64,000 nt of DNA from contig NZ_FVZB01000007.1 in NCBI RefSeq assembly GCF_900166655.1, positions 1-64,000 of the forward strand, in the 5' to 3' direction. Below the pieces are notes generated by a model. That model saw only the letters and a list, made by a program, of their open reading frames with translations. It ran no database searches and was not told the origin of the DNA. Positions 8,162 through 15,536 of the stretch are shown one piece after another. This stretch comes from Halobacillus hunanensis (GTDB taxonomy: Bacteria > Bacillota > Bacilli > Bacillales > Halobacillaceae). The position numbers and the translations under genes are program-made. Each line of letters begins with the position of its first letter. The stretch's first letter is position 1.

Positions 8162-8263
8162 TGTTTCATCAACCTTCTTTATTAAAATCGCTATTTGTGC
8201 TCTCCTTATCGTAAGGCTCTTTGTCCGTCAATTCAACTGTTTCAGTTTAAATAGCTATGGTAA

Positions 8264-8284
8264 ATACCTGTACTTAACAGGTAT
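8264..8284. promoter_or_regulatory. Palindrome ATACCTGT-N5-ACAGGTAT
   Basis: Perfect 8+8 base inverted repeat with a 5-base centre, about 105 bases upstream of the FUSC gene start. It is not followed by a T-run on either strand, so an operator fits better than a terminator. Which repressor would bind is unknown. Confidence 0.4.
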
Positions 8285-8546
8285 AGGGTAATCACGGTGA
8301 ATACGAGAAGGAGGAGGATGAATTGCTTTTTTGACAAGGGCGTTATTCGGGTCGAATAGATAACTCCAAATTTATAAGCCGATTACGATAAGCGTGGTCA
8401 ACCCGATCGCTAAAGTTAATCATGTAATTTCTCCTTATCTATATTATTTTTAAGAAAGTAATGTATAGAATGGCTAGGTAACTACTATACTAGTAATAGA
8501 TAAGATGAACTATTCGACAAAAATCGATAGTTTCGTGTTGCATCCT

Positions 8547-8576
8547 TTGGATAGGGTTGTTATAATTTGAATTACG
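8547..8576 (+). promoter_or_regulatory. Promoter of the tRNA-Gly unit
   Basis: TTGGAT (8547-8552), 18 bases, TATAAT (8571-8576). The next transcribed-looking feature is the disrupted tRNA copy starting 21 bases downstream. Confidence 0.6.
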
Positions 8577-8597
8577 GTTTCGAAATAAGAACGATTT

Positions 8598-8667
8598 GCG
8601 GGTGTAGTTTAGTGGTAAAACCTCAGCCACGAGCGATACTTCATGAGTATGCTTCGAGTTGCCCGCC
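8598..8667 (+). pseudogene. Disrupted tRNA-Gly copy
   Basis: The first 31 bases (8598-8628) are identical to the 5' half of the intact tRNA-Gly at 8741. The anticodon arm is gone and replaced by an imperfect hairpin (arms around ATACT/AGTAT, 8636-8650). A TTCGAGT T-loop remnant and TGCCCGC (8660-8666) remain, and TGCCCGC can still pair with GCGGGTG. It has no TCC anticodon and so cannot decode as Gly. It sits between the promoter and the intact gene. Confidence 0.6.
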
Positions 8668-8740
8668 CCGATTAGCTTCTTTGAATAAGCTAGTTAGAGG
8701 TAAGGGCATGTAAATACGCGGCTAATGAAACTGTTTAAAC

Positions 8741-8814
8741 GCGGGTGTAGTTTAGTGGTAAAACCTCAGCCTTCCAAGCTGATGACGAGGGTTCGATTCC
8801 CTTCACCCGCTCCA
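8741..8814 (+). tRNA. tRNA-Gly (TCC)
   Basis: Intact cloverleaf: GCGGGTG/CACCCGC acceptor stem, TCAGC/GCTGA anticodon stem with TCC, TTCGATT T-loop, encoded CCA. A solitary Gly tRNA lies in a similar place upstream of the yhb region in B. subtilis. Confidence 0.96.
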
Positions 8815-8860
8815 TGACTACCAATTGAGTAGGAAGCAATAATACCTAAATATGTGAGCC

Positions 8861-8906
8861 AACGCAGTGTTTCGTTTATTCAAGTAACGAAGCATTGCGT
8901 TTTTTA
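8861..8906 (+). terminator. Terminator after tRNA-Gly
   Basis: Long hairpin AACGCA..TTTCGTT / AACGAA..TTGCGTT ending in T6. Confidence 0.8.
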
Positions 8907-8949
8907 ATGAAGATGATAGGATACATAGGTAGTAGAGGAGTGACGTGCG

Positions 8950-10656
8950 ATGAATAAATTAAGAAATATGCTGCAACAAATAGATGGCAAGAGTTATAAA
9001 GGTTATAAGCAAATTCAGGGGCGTTATTTTTTCTCAGCTTATGAGTTGATGATTGATTACGTTCAGGGAGATCCGTTTGCTGCTCCTTCGAAAATACGGC
9101 TTCGCATCCCCGCTAAGACCCGCAAGATCGACGAAGAATGGATCTCAACAAGGAAGCGGAAAGTTTTCGCTGAAGATGTGATGACGAGAAAGGTAGCTCA
9201 GGCGATTTACCAAACTGGTTCTGATGTGCGCGGTTCTGGAAAAAGCGGTCTCGTAGCCATTGATCGGCCAGGGCAGGAAGTGTTAGAGCGGACAGCGGTC
9301 AATTTTGAGAATGGGTTTACAACCGTATGTTTAACAGTCGGTCTGCCCGCGAACGGTCGCAGGATTAATGGTAAGCAGGCTGAGAAGTTATTTTTCCAAT
9401 TGCTCCCTGACATCATTGAGAAGTCTGTTCTTAGTATAAAAGATCAGGAAATTGCAGAGTCGGTAAAATTAGCAGATCAGCATGAAACGGTTTTGAATAA
9501 AATGAAGGAAGAAGGCTACATTTCGTTTGTAGCGGATGGGGCTATTTTGCCTCGTGCAAGCGGAGTAAGCGACAAACCGATGAAGGAAGCGGTGGCCTTT
9601 CAAAGTCCTGAAGCCAACCGGGTTTCGATTGATTTACCGCACCGCGAACAGCCGCTGACAGGCATGGCGATTCGTAAAGGAATTGTCCTGATTGTTGGTG
9701 GAGGTTATCATGGAAAAAGTACGTTATTAAAAGCGATTGAGCGTGGCGTTTATCCGCATATTAAAGGAGACGGCCGTGAATACGTCGTGACAGATCCTCA
9801 GGCTGTTAAAGTAAGAGCCGAAGATGGCCGTCAGGTGACCAATGTTGACATTTCACCTTTTATTAAAAATCTGCCTCATGGCGTGGATACGACACAATTT
9901 TCAACAGAAAATGCCAGTGGCAGTACATCACAGGCTGCCAATGTAATTGAAGCGATTGAAGCTGGTGCTGATACGCTCTTGATCGATGAAGATACGAGTG
10001 CCACGAACTTTATGATTCGGGATGAGCGCATGCAGGAGCTTGTCGTTCGAGAGAAGGAACCGATCACCCCGTTTATTGATAAAATTCAGCAGATGCGCGA
10101 TGAACTTGATGTGTCTACCATCTTAGTGATGGGCGGTTCCGGAGACTATTTTCACGCCGCTGATGAAGTGATTATGATGGATCAATATGTGCCTCATCAG
10201 GTGACAGAGCAGGCGAAACAAATTGCAGCCAAATATCCGAGTAAACGGGAATCCGTGGCTGAATACTTTGGAACTTTGCCAGCGAGATCGTTTGCCCCTC
10301 AATCGATTCAAGCTAAAAAAGGGAAGAAAGAGAAAGTGCAGGCAAAAGGCAGAACGCTTATTTTAATGGGAAGAACAGAATTGACACTTGACGCTGTGGA
10401 ACAGCTGGTCGATACGTCGCAAACACGATTAGTGGCTGACCTTTTGTTACATTTAGATAAAAAAGGGATATTAAAACAAAACTTAACGTTACATGAACTG
10501 CTGGATAAACTTGACCAGCAGCTTGATGAACAGGGACTCGCTTCATTTGCTCCTTTTAAGGATCAGCATCCAGGGGAGTTAGCCCGCCCGCGCAGATTTG
10601 AAATCGCGGCTGCTCTTAATCGGCTGCGTACAGCTAAAGTGAACGATATGAGATAA
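8950..10656 (+). CDS. Predicted ATPase of the ABC class
   Basis: 568 residues, matching the layout of the 'predicted ABC-class ATPase' family. A conserved N-terminal region about residues 1-240 (RIPAKTRKIDEEW) is followed by Walker A GGGYHGKST at about 250 and a Walker B-like LLIDEDTSATNFMIRD around 340. An E-P-I-T-P-F segment comes next, and the region about 390-405 reads STILVMGGSGDYFHAADEVI. The cellular role of this family is not established. ATG 8950 follows GAGGAG nine bases upstream. queG follows after 23 bases, so the two are probably co-transcribed. Confidence 0.85.
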   Translation: MNKLRNMLQQIDGKSYKGYKQIQGRYFFSAYELMIDYVQGDPFAAPSKIRLRIPAKTRKIDEEWISTRKRKVFAEDVMTRKVAQAIYQTGSDVRGSGKSGLVAIDRPGQEVLERTAVNFENGFTTVCLTVGLPANGRRINGKQAEKLFFQLLPDIIEKSVLSIKDQEIAESVKLADQHETVLNKMKEEGYISFVADGAILPRASGVSDKPMKEAVAFQSPEANRVSIDLPHREQPLTGMAIRKGIVLIVGGGYHGKSTLLKAIERGVYPHIKGDGREYVVTDPQAVKVRAEDGRQVTNVDISPFIKNLPHGVDTTQFSTENASGSTSQAANVIEAIEAGADTLLIDEDTSATNFMIRDERMQELVVREKEPITPFIDKIQQMRDELDVSTILVMGGSGDYFHAADEVIMMDQYVPHQVTEQAKQIAAKYPSKRESVAEYFGTLPARSFAPQSIQAKKGKKEKVQAKGRTLILMGRTELTLDAVEQLVDTSQTRLVADLLLHLDKKGILKQNLTLHELLDKLDQQLDEQGLASFAPFKDQHPGELARPRRFEIAAALNRLRTAKVNDMR

Positions 10657-10679
10657 ATTGTTGAAGGGAGGTAGTCAAG

Positions 10680-11813
10680 GTGGGCATTCACACATTCAAG
10701 GAAGAAGTTATTGCATACAGTAAAGAAGTTGGCATAGACAAAATTGGCTTTGCCTCTGTCGATGTATTTGGAGAGCTGAAAGCAAGACTGAAAAGACAAC
10801 AGGACCTTGGCTATCAATCCGGGTTTGAGAAAGGGAGTCTTGAGGAGCGGACTGAGCCTGATCGTTTGCTTCCTGGATCTCAATCGATCATTTCAGTGGC
10901 GCTTGCCTATCCTTCGAAAATGCACGACGCCCCTCGCAGTGTGAAAGGCGAACGGCGTGGGATTTTTTGTCGTGCTTCATGGGGCCGGGATTATCATGAT
11001 GTATTGCGGGATCGTTTACAGAAATTAGCTGCGTTTATTAAGGAACGTTTTCCCGAAGCAGAACTGGCTTCTATGGTTGATACAGGTGAATTATCTGATC
11101 GCGCTGTAGCCGAACGCGCTGGCATCGGATTTAGCGGGAAAAATAGTGCGATTATTACCGAGGAATTCGGCTCCTATGTGTATTTAGGCGAAATGGTAAC
11201 GAACATTCCGTTTGAACCAGATGAACCAGTTGATGACAGTTGTGGAGATTGCAATATATGTGTGGATACTTGTCCAACAGGAGCACTCGTTGAGGGCGGC
11301 CAGCTTAATGCCCAGCGTTGTATCGCTTTTCTAACCCAGACGAAAGATTTTCTGCCTGAGGAATTTAGAAATAAACTGGGCAATAGACTATATGGATGTG
11401 ATACTTGTCAAACGGTTTGCCCTAAAAACAAGAAAAAAGACTTTCACAATCATAAAGAATTTGAGCCGGACCCGGAAGTGGCTAAGCCGAAGCTGATTCC
11501 GCTGTTGTCCATTTCCAATCGTGAGTTTAAAGAAAAGTTTGGGCCGATGTCGGGTTCATGGCGTGGGAAAAAGCCGATTCAGCGCAATGCAATTCTGGCT
11601 TTAGCTCATTATAAAGATGAAACGGCAGTGGATGAATTGGTTCGTTTGATGAAGGAAGATCCCAGACCAGTTATAAGAGGAACAGCGGCCTATGGACTTG
11701 GGAAAATTGGTACGGCCGCATGCTACGCTGCCATTGAAGAAGCACAAGCGATAGAAGAAAACGAAGAAGTGCTTTTTGAAATGGAAAAGGGCCTGAAATT
11801 CCAAAAACAATAA
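10680..11813 (+). CDS. queG: Epoxyqueuosine reductase QueG
   Basis: 377 residues. QueG reduces epoxyqueuosine to queuosine in the wobble position of tRNAs for Asn, Asp, His and Tyr, using cobalamin and two 4Fe-4S clusters. Visible are the active-site Asp in MVDTGELSD (residue 134), the first cluster motif CGDCNICVDTCPTGA (cysteines 188, 191, 194, 198) and further cysteines at 214, 240, 243 and 247 in CDTCQTVCPK. A C-terminal HEAT-like segment covers about residues 300-375. The GTG start at 10680 is preceded by GGGAGG. This is yhbA of B. subtilis, whose neighbours yhbB and trmL also follow here. Confidence 0.95.
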   Translation: MGIHTFKEEVIAYSKEVGIDKIGFASVDVFGELKARLKRQQDLGYQSGFEKGSLEERTEPDRLLPGSQSIISVALAYPSKMHDAPRSVKGERRGIFCRASWGRDYHDVLRDRLQKLAAFIKERFPEAELASMVDTGELSDRAVAERAGIGFSGKNSAIITEEFGSYVYLGEMVTNIPFEPDEPVDDSCGDCNICVDTCPTGALVEGGQLNAQRCIAFLTQTKDFLPEEFRNKLGNRLYGCDTCQTVCPKNKKKDFHNHKEFEPDPEVAKPKLIPLLSISNREFKEKFGPMSGSWRGKKPIQRNAILALAHYKDETAVDELVRLMKEDPRPVIRGTAAYGLGKIGTAACYAAIEEAQAIEENEEVLFEMEKGLKFQKQ

Positions 11814-11883
11814 TATAGTATACCTTTTCATATGGAGATAGATTATTGTATAATAGAAAAAAATGTTAATAAGGGGACTATCT

Positions 11884-12429
11884 ATGAATCATCCATCTTA
11901 TTTGTATTATGACGTGTTTGACTCCCCTGTGGGTCCAATAACAGTGTTAGCTGATGACAAAGGGGTAAACCGGATTGATTATGGACAGTTTGAAGAACGG
12001 ATAACATTTTACCAAGCATGGACGAAGAAGCACTTTTTAAAAGGTGAATTTAAACGAGATGCCGATCAGCAATATGTGAAGCAAACTAAGATGGAAATTA
12101 ATGAGTACTTCAGCGGAAACCGTAAACAGTTTACCATCCCGCTCAATTGTTATGGCACTTCTTTTCAACGAAGTGTGTGGAGAGCACTGCTTCATTCCAT
12201 TCCACATGGAGAGGTGAAGTCTTATAAGGAGGTTGCGGTTGTATTGCAAGCTCCTAAGTCAGTGCGAGCAGTTGGCGGGGCTGTCAACAAAAATCCTTTC
12301 TCCATCGTTGTTCCTTGTCATCGAGTGATCGGGAGTAACGGGAAGCTGGTAGGTTATGCTGGCGGATTGGATAAAAAGCAGAAACTGCTTGAATGGGAAG
12401 GAAATCCACAACTTCAGCAAGCTGAATAG
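11884..12429 (+). CDS. ogt: Methylated-DNA--protein-cysteine methyltransferase
   Basis: About 181 residues. This is a suicide repair protein that moves an alkyl group from O6-alkylguanine in DNA to its own cysteine. The active-site motif is VVPCHRVIGSNG, with the acceptor Cys at about 145, and the DNA-binding part includes KSYKEVA and the RAVGGAVNKNP finger. The N-terminal domain is short. ATG 11884 is chosen because AGGGGA lies seven bases before it; the frame is open to an ATG at 11863. It has its own TATAAT box at 11849-11854 and a terminator after it. Naming it ogt rather than another paralogue is by general type. Confidence 0.9.
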   Translation: MNHPSYLYYDVFDSPVGPITVLADDKGVNRIDYGQFEERITFYQAWTKKHFLKGEFKRDADQQYVKQTKMEINEYFSGNRKQFTIPLNCYGTSFQRSVWRALLHSIPHGEVKSYKEVAVVLQAPKSVRAVGGAVNKNPFSIVVPCHRVIGSNGKLVGYAGGLDKKQKLLEWEGNPQLQQAE

Positions 12430-12439
12430 CGAAACAAAA

Positions 12440-12468
12440 AGGGATGCGCCAGGCGCATCCCTTTTTTG
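12440..12468 (+). terminator. Terminator after ogt
   Basis: Perfect 10-bp stem GGGATGCGCC/GGCGCATCCC followed by T6. Confidence 0.9.
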
Positions 12469-12543
12469 TAAGCGCCGGAATAAAAGCAATTCCGCTCATG
12501 GTTTTAAATTTTCGCTCATAACTTGTAAAAAGGGGCGATGTGA

Positions 12544-13401
12544 ATGGATGCTTTAAGGAAGTACTGGGAAGACATCATGAAGCGGTTATTGGACCAGAAA
12601 GAAGAACCATGGCTTGAGCGCAAAGTGAAAAAGCTTCATGAAAGAGGCCAGCTGGTTAAACGAGCTACATTTGGTGTGAAGCCTTTTCATAGCGTTCGAT
12701 ATGAGAGAGTGAGTGATATGTCATATATGCTTTCGTTGTCTCTCCTTATTAAAGATCGGCAGGATTATTACTTAGAAGAAGGGGTCTATCGCTGTAGGGC
12801 TTTTTTAAATGGCGGGAAGTTAATAGAACAGGTAACGGAAACGGAAGCAAGTACAACAGGGGAAGAACGACTCGCTTCAGCGTTTACGGATAAGCATCAA
12901 GATCAGCGGCTGCCTTTCAAATACGATAGGAGGGCGGCTGTTCAATATGCTGAACGATGGTGGGATAGTTACAATCCGGCTTACAAACATTTTGATGTGG
13001 ATTGCACCAATTATGTATCTCAATGCCTTCGAGCTGGCGGTGCGCCAGTGTGGGGACAGCCGAACCGTGGCAGGGGCTGGTGGTACTCAGGGTCCAACTG
13101 GAGCTACAGCTGGGCTGTTGCCCACTCGCTTCGTTGGTATTTAAGCGGGGCAAGGCAAGGATTAACAGCAAAAGAAGTATCAGATGCAGCTCTATTATCG
13201 CCAGGTGACGTCATTTGTTATGACTTTGAAGGAGATGGGCGGTTTGATCATAATACAATTGTAGTGAAAATGACCAGTAAAGGTCTGCCTTTAGTCAACG
13301 CCCACACAATGAACAGCCGCCATCGATTCTGGGATTATGAAGACTCTACAGCTTATACTCCGGCTATTCAATATAAATTTTTCAAGATAGGAGCGGAATA
13401 A
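12544..13401 (+). CDS. yhbB: Amidase-domain protein (YhbB-like)
   Basis: 285 residues. The C-terminal half (about 130-282) matches the putative amidase domain family found in many Bacillus proteins: AAVQYAERWWDSYNPAY, then a Cys in FDVDCTNYVSQC, the Trp/Gly-rich GQPNRGRGWWYSGSNWSYSW, and a late His in DFEGDGRFDHNTIVV. Together these suggest a Cys-His hydrolase. The N-terminal half is not recognised, and there is no signal peptide. The reaction is unproven; peptidoglycan or peptide amide bonds are plausible. ATG 12544 follows AGGGGCGATGTGA. The place between queG and trmL matches yhbB in B. subtilis. Confidence 0.8.
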   Translation: MDALRKYWEDIMKRLLDQKEEPWLERKVKKLHERGQLVKRATFGVKPFHSVRYERVSDMSYMLSLSLLIKDRQDYYLEEGVYRCRAFLNGGKLIEQVTETEASTTGEERLASAFTDKHQDQRLPFKYDRRAAVQYAERWWDSYNPAYKHFDVDCTNYVSQCLRAGGAPVWGQPNRGRGWWYSGSNWSYSWAVAHSLRWYLSGARQGLTAKEVSDAALLSPGDVICYDFEGDGRFDHNTIVVKMTSKGLPLVNAHTMNSRHRFWDYEDSTAYTPAIQYKFFKIGAE

Positions 13402-13407
13402 ATATGG

Positions 13408-13413
13408 TATAAT
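13408..13413 (+). promoter_or_regulatory. -10 box upstream of trmL
   Basis: Perfect TATAAT, 37 bases before the trmL start; no convincing -35 was found. Confidence 0.4.
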
Positions 13414-13449
13414 AGTCAGGTTGATTCTGTAGACAACGAGGTGAACAAA

Positions 13450-13926
13450 ATGGCTAACCATATCGTATTATTTCAACCAGAAATTCCTGCCAATACAGGT
13501 AATATTGCTCGTACATGTTTAGCTACGAATACCCAGCTGCATTTGGTTCGGCCGCTTGGATTCTCAACGGATGACAAGATGCTTAGAAGAGCTGGTCTGG
13601 ATTATTGGCATGACGTGACAATAAACTATTACGATTCGATTGAAGAGCTTTATGCATCTTATCCGAATGGGGAGTTTTATTATATTGAGAATTTTGGCAC
13701 CCGCTCTTTCGTAGACTTTGATTTTAGCGATGAGGCACAGGAGTGGTTTTTCGTATTTGGAAGAGAGTCAGACGGGATTCCTAAGACTCTGCTCGAGGGC
13801 TTGGAAGATCGCTGCCTGCGTATTCCCATGACGGACAAAGTACGTTCATTAAATTTAGCTAACACGGCTTCTATCATCTTATTCAACGCTTTAAAACAGC
13901 AGAATTTCCCTGGTTTGATCAAATAA
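13450..13926 (+). CDS. trmL: tRNA (cytidine(34)-2'-O)-methyltransferase TrmL
   Basis: 158 residues, the usual length for this SPOUT-class enzyme, which methylates the 2'-O of the wobble nucleotide of tRNA-Leu(CAA/UAA). Family hallmarks seen are QPEIPANTGNIARTC near the N-terminus (motif 1), FGRESDGIPKTLLE (motif 2) and the knot segment RIPMTDKVRSLNLANTAS (motif 3). ATG 13450 is preferred over GTG 13441 because GAGGTG precedes it at the right distance. The window also carries the tRNA-Leu(CAA) substrate gene. Formerly cspR in B. subtilis. Confidence 0.95.
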   Translation: MANHIVLFQPEIPANTGNIARTCLATNTQLHLVRPLGFSTDDKMLRRAGLDYWHDVTINYYDSIEELYASYPNGEFYYIENFGTRSFVDFDFSDEAQEWFFVFGRESDGIPKTLLEGLEDRCLRIPMTDKVRSLNLANTASIILFNALKQQNFPGLIK

Positions 13927-13941
13927 AATTTTTTTATTAAA

Positions 13942-13972
13942 AAAATCGCATCCCAGCAGGGGTGCGATTTTG
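13942..13972 (+). terminator. Terminator after trmL
   Basis: AAAATCGCATCCC/GGGGTGCGATTTT stem, T-rich on both strands, so it can also serve the small convergent gene at 13981. Confidence 0.85.
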
Positions 13973-13980
13973 TCCATCCA

Positions 13981-14076
13981 TTACTTTTTAGGTCTACCTG
14001 CTTTCGTATCATATCCTGCTGAAAAAATAGATACTAAGTACGTCACACAAACTAAGATAATCAATGTTAATTTCAT
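13981..14076 (-). CDS. 31-residue membrane peptide
   Basis: A short gene on the minus strand with a strong ribosome site (AAAGGAGG, nine bases before ATG). The product is MKLTLIILVCVTYLVSIF then SAGYDTKAGRPKK: one membrane helix (about residues 3-19) and a basic, cytoplasm-type tail ending RPKK. It ends just before the trmL terminator and is followed by no other gene. I cannot name it; small one-helix proteins of this type are common in Bacillaceae and often missed. Support comes from the ribosome site, start and stop, and the membrane-helix-like composition. Confidence 0.65.
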   Translation of the reverse strand: MKLTLIILVCVTYLVSIFSAGYDTKAGRPKK

Positions 14077-14276
14077 GTATGTCGGCCTCCTTTAAAGTCT
14101 TTAAAGACAAGCATGCTGTTGTTTATTATACCCCATATCCTGGTTAATGTGAATCGCCTGTCTATGGAATATCTTAAGAAATTATCAATGGCTGGGTTAA
14201 ATGCCTACACAATAGGTTTTTCCCCACATAGATTGAAACGTAGGTGATTAACCAAGGCTGAAATGGAGGAATAGTA

Positions 14277-14597
14277 ATGGATCAGTACCAGCCCTATCCT
14301 TATCAGTATGGGTATTATGATGAGGAACATGCACGAATTGCTGATCAACAGATGTTTGGCTATGAACACGGTTATGATGACGACCGATTTTTTGGACCAT
14401 TTTTCGGGGGTCCATTTGTAGGAGGATTTCTTGGAGGATTACTAGGAAGTGTAATCGTGCCTCCTGGTGGTTTCGGAGGAGGATATTATGGCCCGGGACC
14501 TGGGCCAGGGCCAGGATACGGGCCGGGCTATGGTTATGGCTATGAATATCCACCGCCATATGGACGTCCGCCTTATTATTATGGATCTCCCTGGTAA
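14277..14597 (+). CDS. Gly/Tyr/Pro-rich coat-like protein
   Basis: 106 residues of strongly biased composition: an N-terminal Tyr/Gln/Pro-rich head (MDQYQPYPYQYGYYDE), a Gly/Phe-rich middle (FFGGPFVGGFLGGLLG, residues about 43-60) and a GPGPGPGPGYGPGYGYGY repeat followed by PPPYGRPPYYYGSPW. Such composition is typical of spore coat and crust proteins and some phage-tail-like or surface proteins. No family signature is visible. ATG 14277 follows GGAGG. An AC-N16/18-CATAGATTG arrangement upstream (about 14207-14235) resembles a sigma-K promoter, which would suit a late mother-cell coat protein; this is tentative. Confidence 0.65.
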   Translation: MDQYQPYPYQYGYYDEEHARIADQQMFGYEHGYDDDRFFGPFFGGPFVGGFLGGLLGSVIVPPGGFGGGYYGPGPGPGPGYGPGYGYGYEYPPPYGRPPYYYGSPW

Positions 14598-14608
14598 AAA
14601 TATTTGCA

Positions 14609-14637
14609 ATAGCCGTCGAATAGGCGGCTATTTTCTT
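14609..14637 (+). terminator. Terminator
   Basis: ATAGCCG/CGGCTAT stem with TTTTCTT. Confidence 0.7.
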
Positions 14638-14718
14638 ATATTATGGTACAATATGTATATATTATAAGACCAATCATCGAGTCGATAGGGAAATTTTTAA
14701 AAAAGGAGCGTAGGTAAT

Positions 14719-15504
14719 GTGAAGGCTGTCATGATGTCGTTCTTGTTGGGGAGCTTTTGTTTATCTCTAGCTGCATGTGATCAAGCGCAAGGAGAGGAGG
14801 GACAGGCGGAAGATCCGATAACTGTTACGCTTGAGAAAAAAGTGGACAAGGATAAGCAATCTGACATAAAAACAGACAAGAAAGAAAAAGACAATGAGAA
14901 AGAGGATTCTACTAACAAAACTGAGGAAGATAATGATCAAGTAACACAGGAAATAAACGATGAAACCTTCATGAAAAGTAATGAAGGGGACCAAGTTTTA
15001 AACAGTTCTGAACCAGACTACTCAACTGAGTCGAACGAAAGCAATTATACATATCAAGATAATAATACGTCTGGTTACAGTTCCCCGTCCTCCAGTTACT
15101 CTGAGGGTCGTTCTTCAAGTGGGTCTACAACTACTACACCTTCTTATAACGACACAGATGATACGGAGGAGGAGGTTAGAGAAGAGGAACCTGATAAGGA
15201 GACATCGACTGAGAAAGATCCGGTTAGTAAGGAACCTGAAGAAGAGGAAGATACGCACAGACCAGATGAACCTGAAGAGCCAATAGAAGAAGAGGACGAT
15301 TCTAGTGACATAACCGATCGAGATCCAAGCGATGGTCAAGATGAAGAAAATAAGTATTCTGATGAACAGGAAGAAAATTCTGATGAACAAGAATCAGATG
15401 GTGGTTCACAAGAATCAGGTGAATCAGGTGAATCAGGTGAATCAGGTTCATCACCAGAAGAACAATTTTCAAATGAAGAGGAAAACAATAAAAATCAGTC
15501 ATAA
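14719..15504 (+). CDS. Acidic low-complexity lipoprotein
   Basis: 261 residues starting at GTG 14719, behind AAAGGAG. The signal peptide ends in a lipobox, SLAAC (Cys about 20), so it should be lipid-anchored outside the membrane. The rest is extremely rich in Glu, Asp, Ser, Thr and Lys with no globular domain: an E/K segment (about 35-75), a Ser/Thr/Tyr segment (about 95-140), an E/D/P segment, and a tail of four ESG repeats. Such acidic surface proteins suit a salt-adapted cell, though that is inference. No family is recognised, and the length could vary by slippage in the repeats. Confidence 0.75.
   Translation: MKAVMMSFLLGSFCLSLAACDQAQGEEGQAEDPITVTLEKKVDKDKQSDIKTDKKEKDNEKEDSTNKTEEDNDQVTQEINDETFMKSNEGDQVLNSSEPDYSTESNESNYTYQDNNTSGYSSPSSSYSEGRSSSGSTTTTPSYNDTDDTEEEVREEEPDKETSTEKDPVSKEPEEEEDTHRPDEPEEPIEEEDDSSDITDRDPSDGQDEENKYSDEQEENSDEQESDGGSQESGESGESGESGSSPEEQFSNEEENNKNQS
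15412..15447 (+). repeat. Four tandem GAATCAGGT repeats
   Basis: Four exact copies of the 9-mer GAATCAGGT inside the lipoprotein gene, encoding (ESG)4. Copy number change would keep the frame. Confidence 0.9.
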
Positions 15505-15506
15505 AA

Positions 15507-15534
15507 AAAGTCGCCCAACGAGGCGACTTTTTAC
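15507..15534. terminator. Bidirectional terminator
   Basis: AAAAGTCGCC/GGCGACTTTT stem with A and T runs on both sides, between the lipoprotein gene and the convergent lipA. Confidence 0.9.
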
Positions 15535-15536
15535 TA

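Larger units (their letters stand above)
8162..8597. other. Intergenic region upstream of the FUSC gene and tRNA-Gly
   Basis: Holds a perfect palindrome (8264-8284) and, on the minus strand, a 26-codon open frame starting ATG 8423-8421 behind a good AAGGAG. That frame shows no protein-like pattern, but the neighbouring frame reads LTLAIGLTTLIVIGL, a membrane-like segment interrupted by a stop right after the ATG; it may be a broken small membrane-peptide gene. The promoter of the tRNA-Gly unit is at 8547-8576. Confidence 0.45.

Noticed and set aside
8598-8741. Group I intron or prophage attachment site in tRNA-Gly
   Set aside because: The insert is only ~110 bases without intron core elements, the repeated part is the 5' half rather than the 3' half used by integrases, and no integrase gene is nearby.
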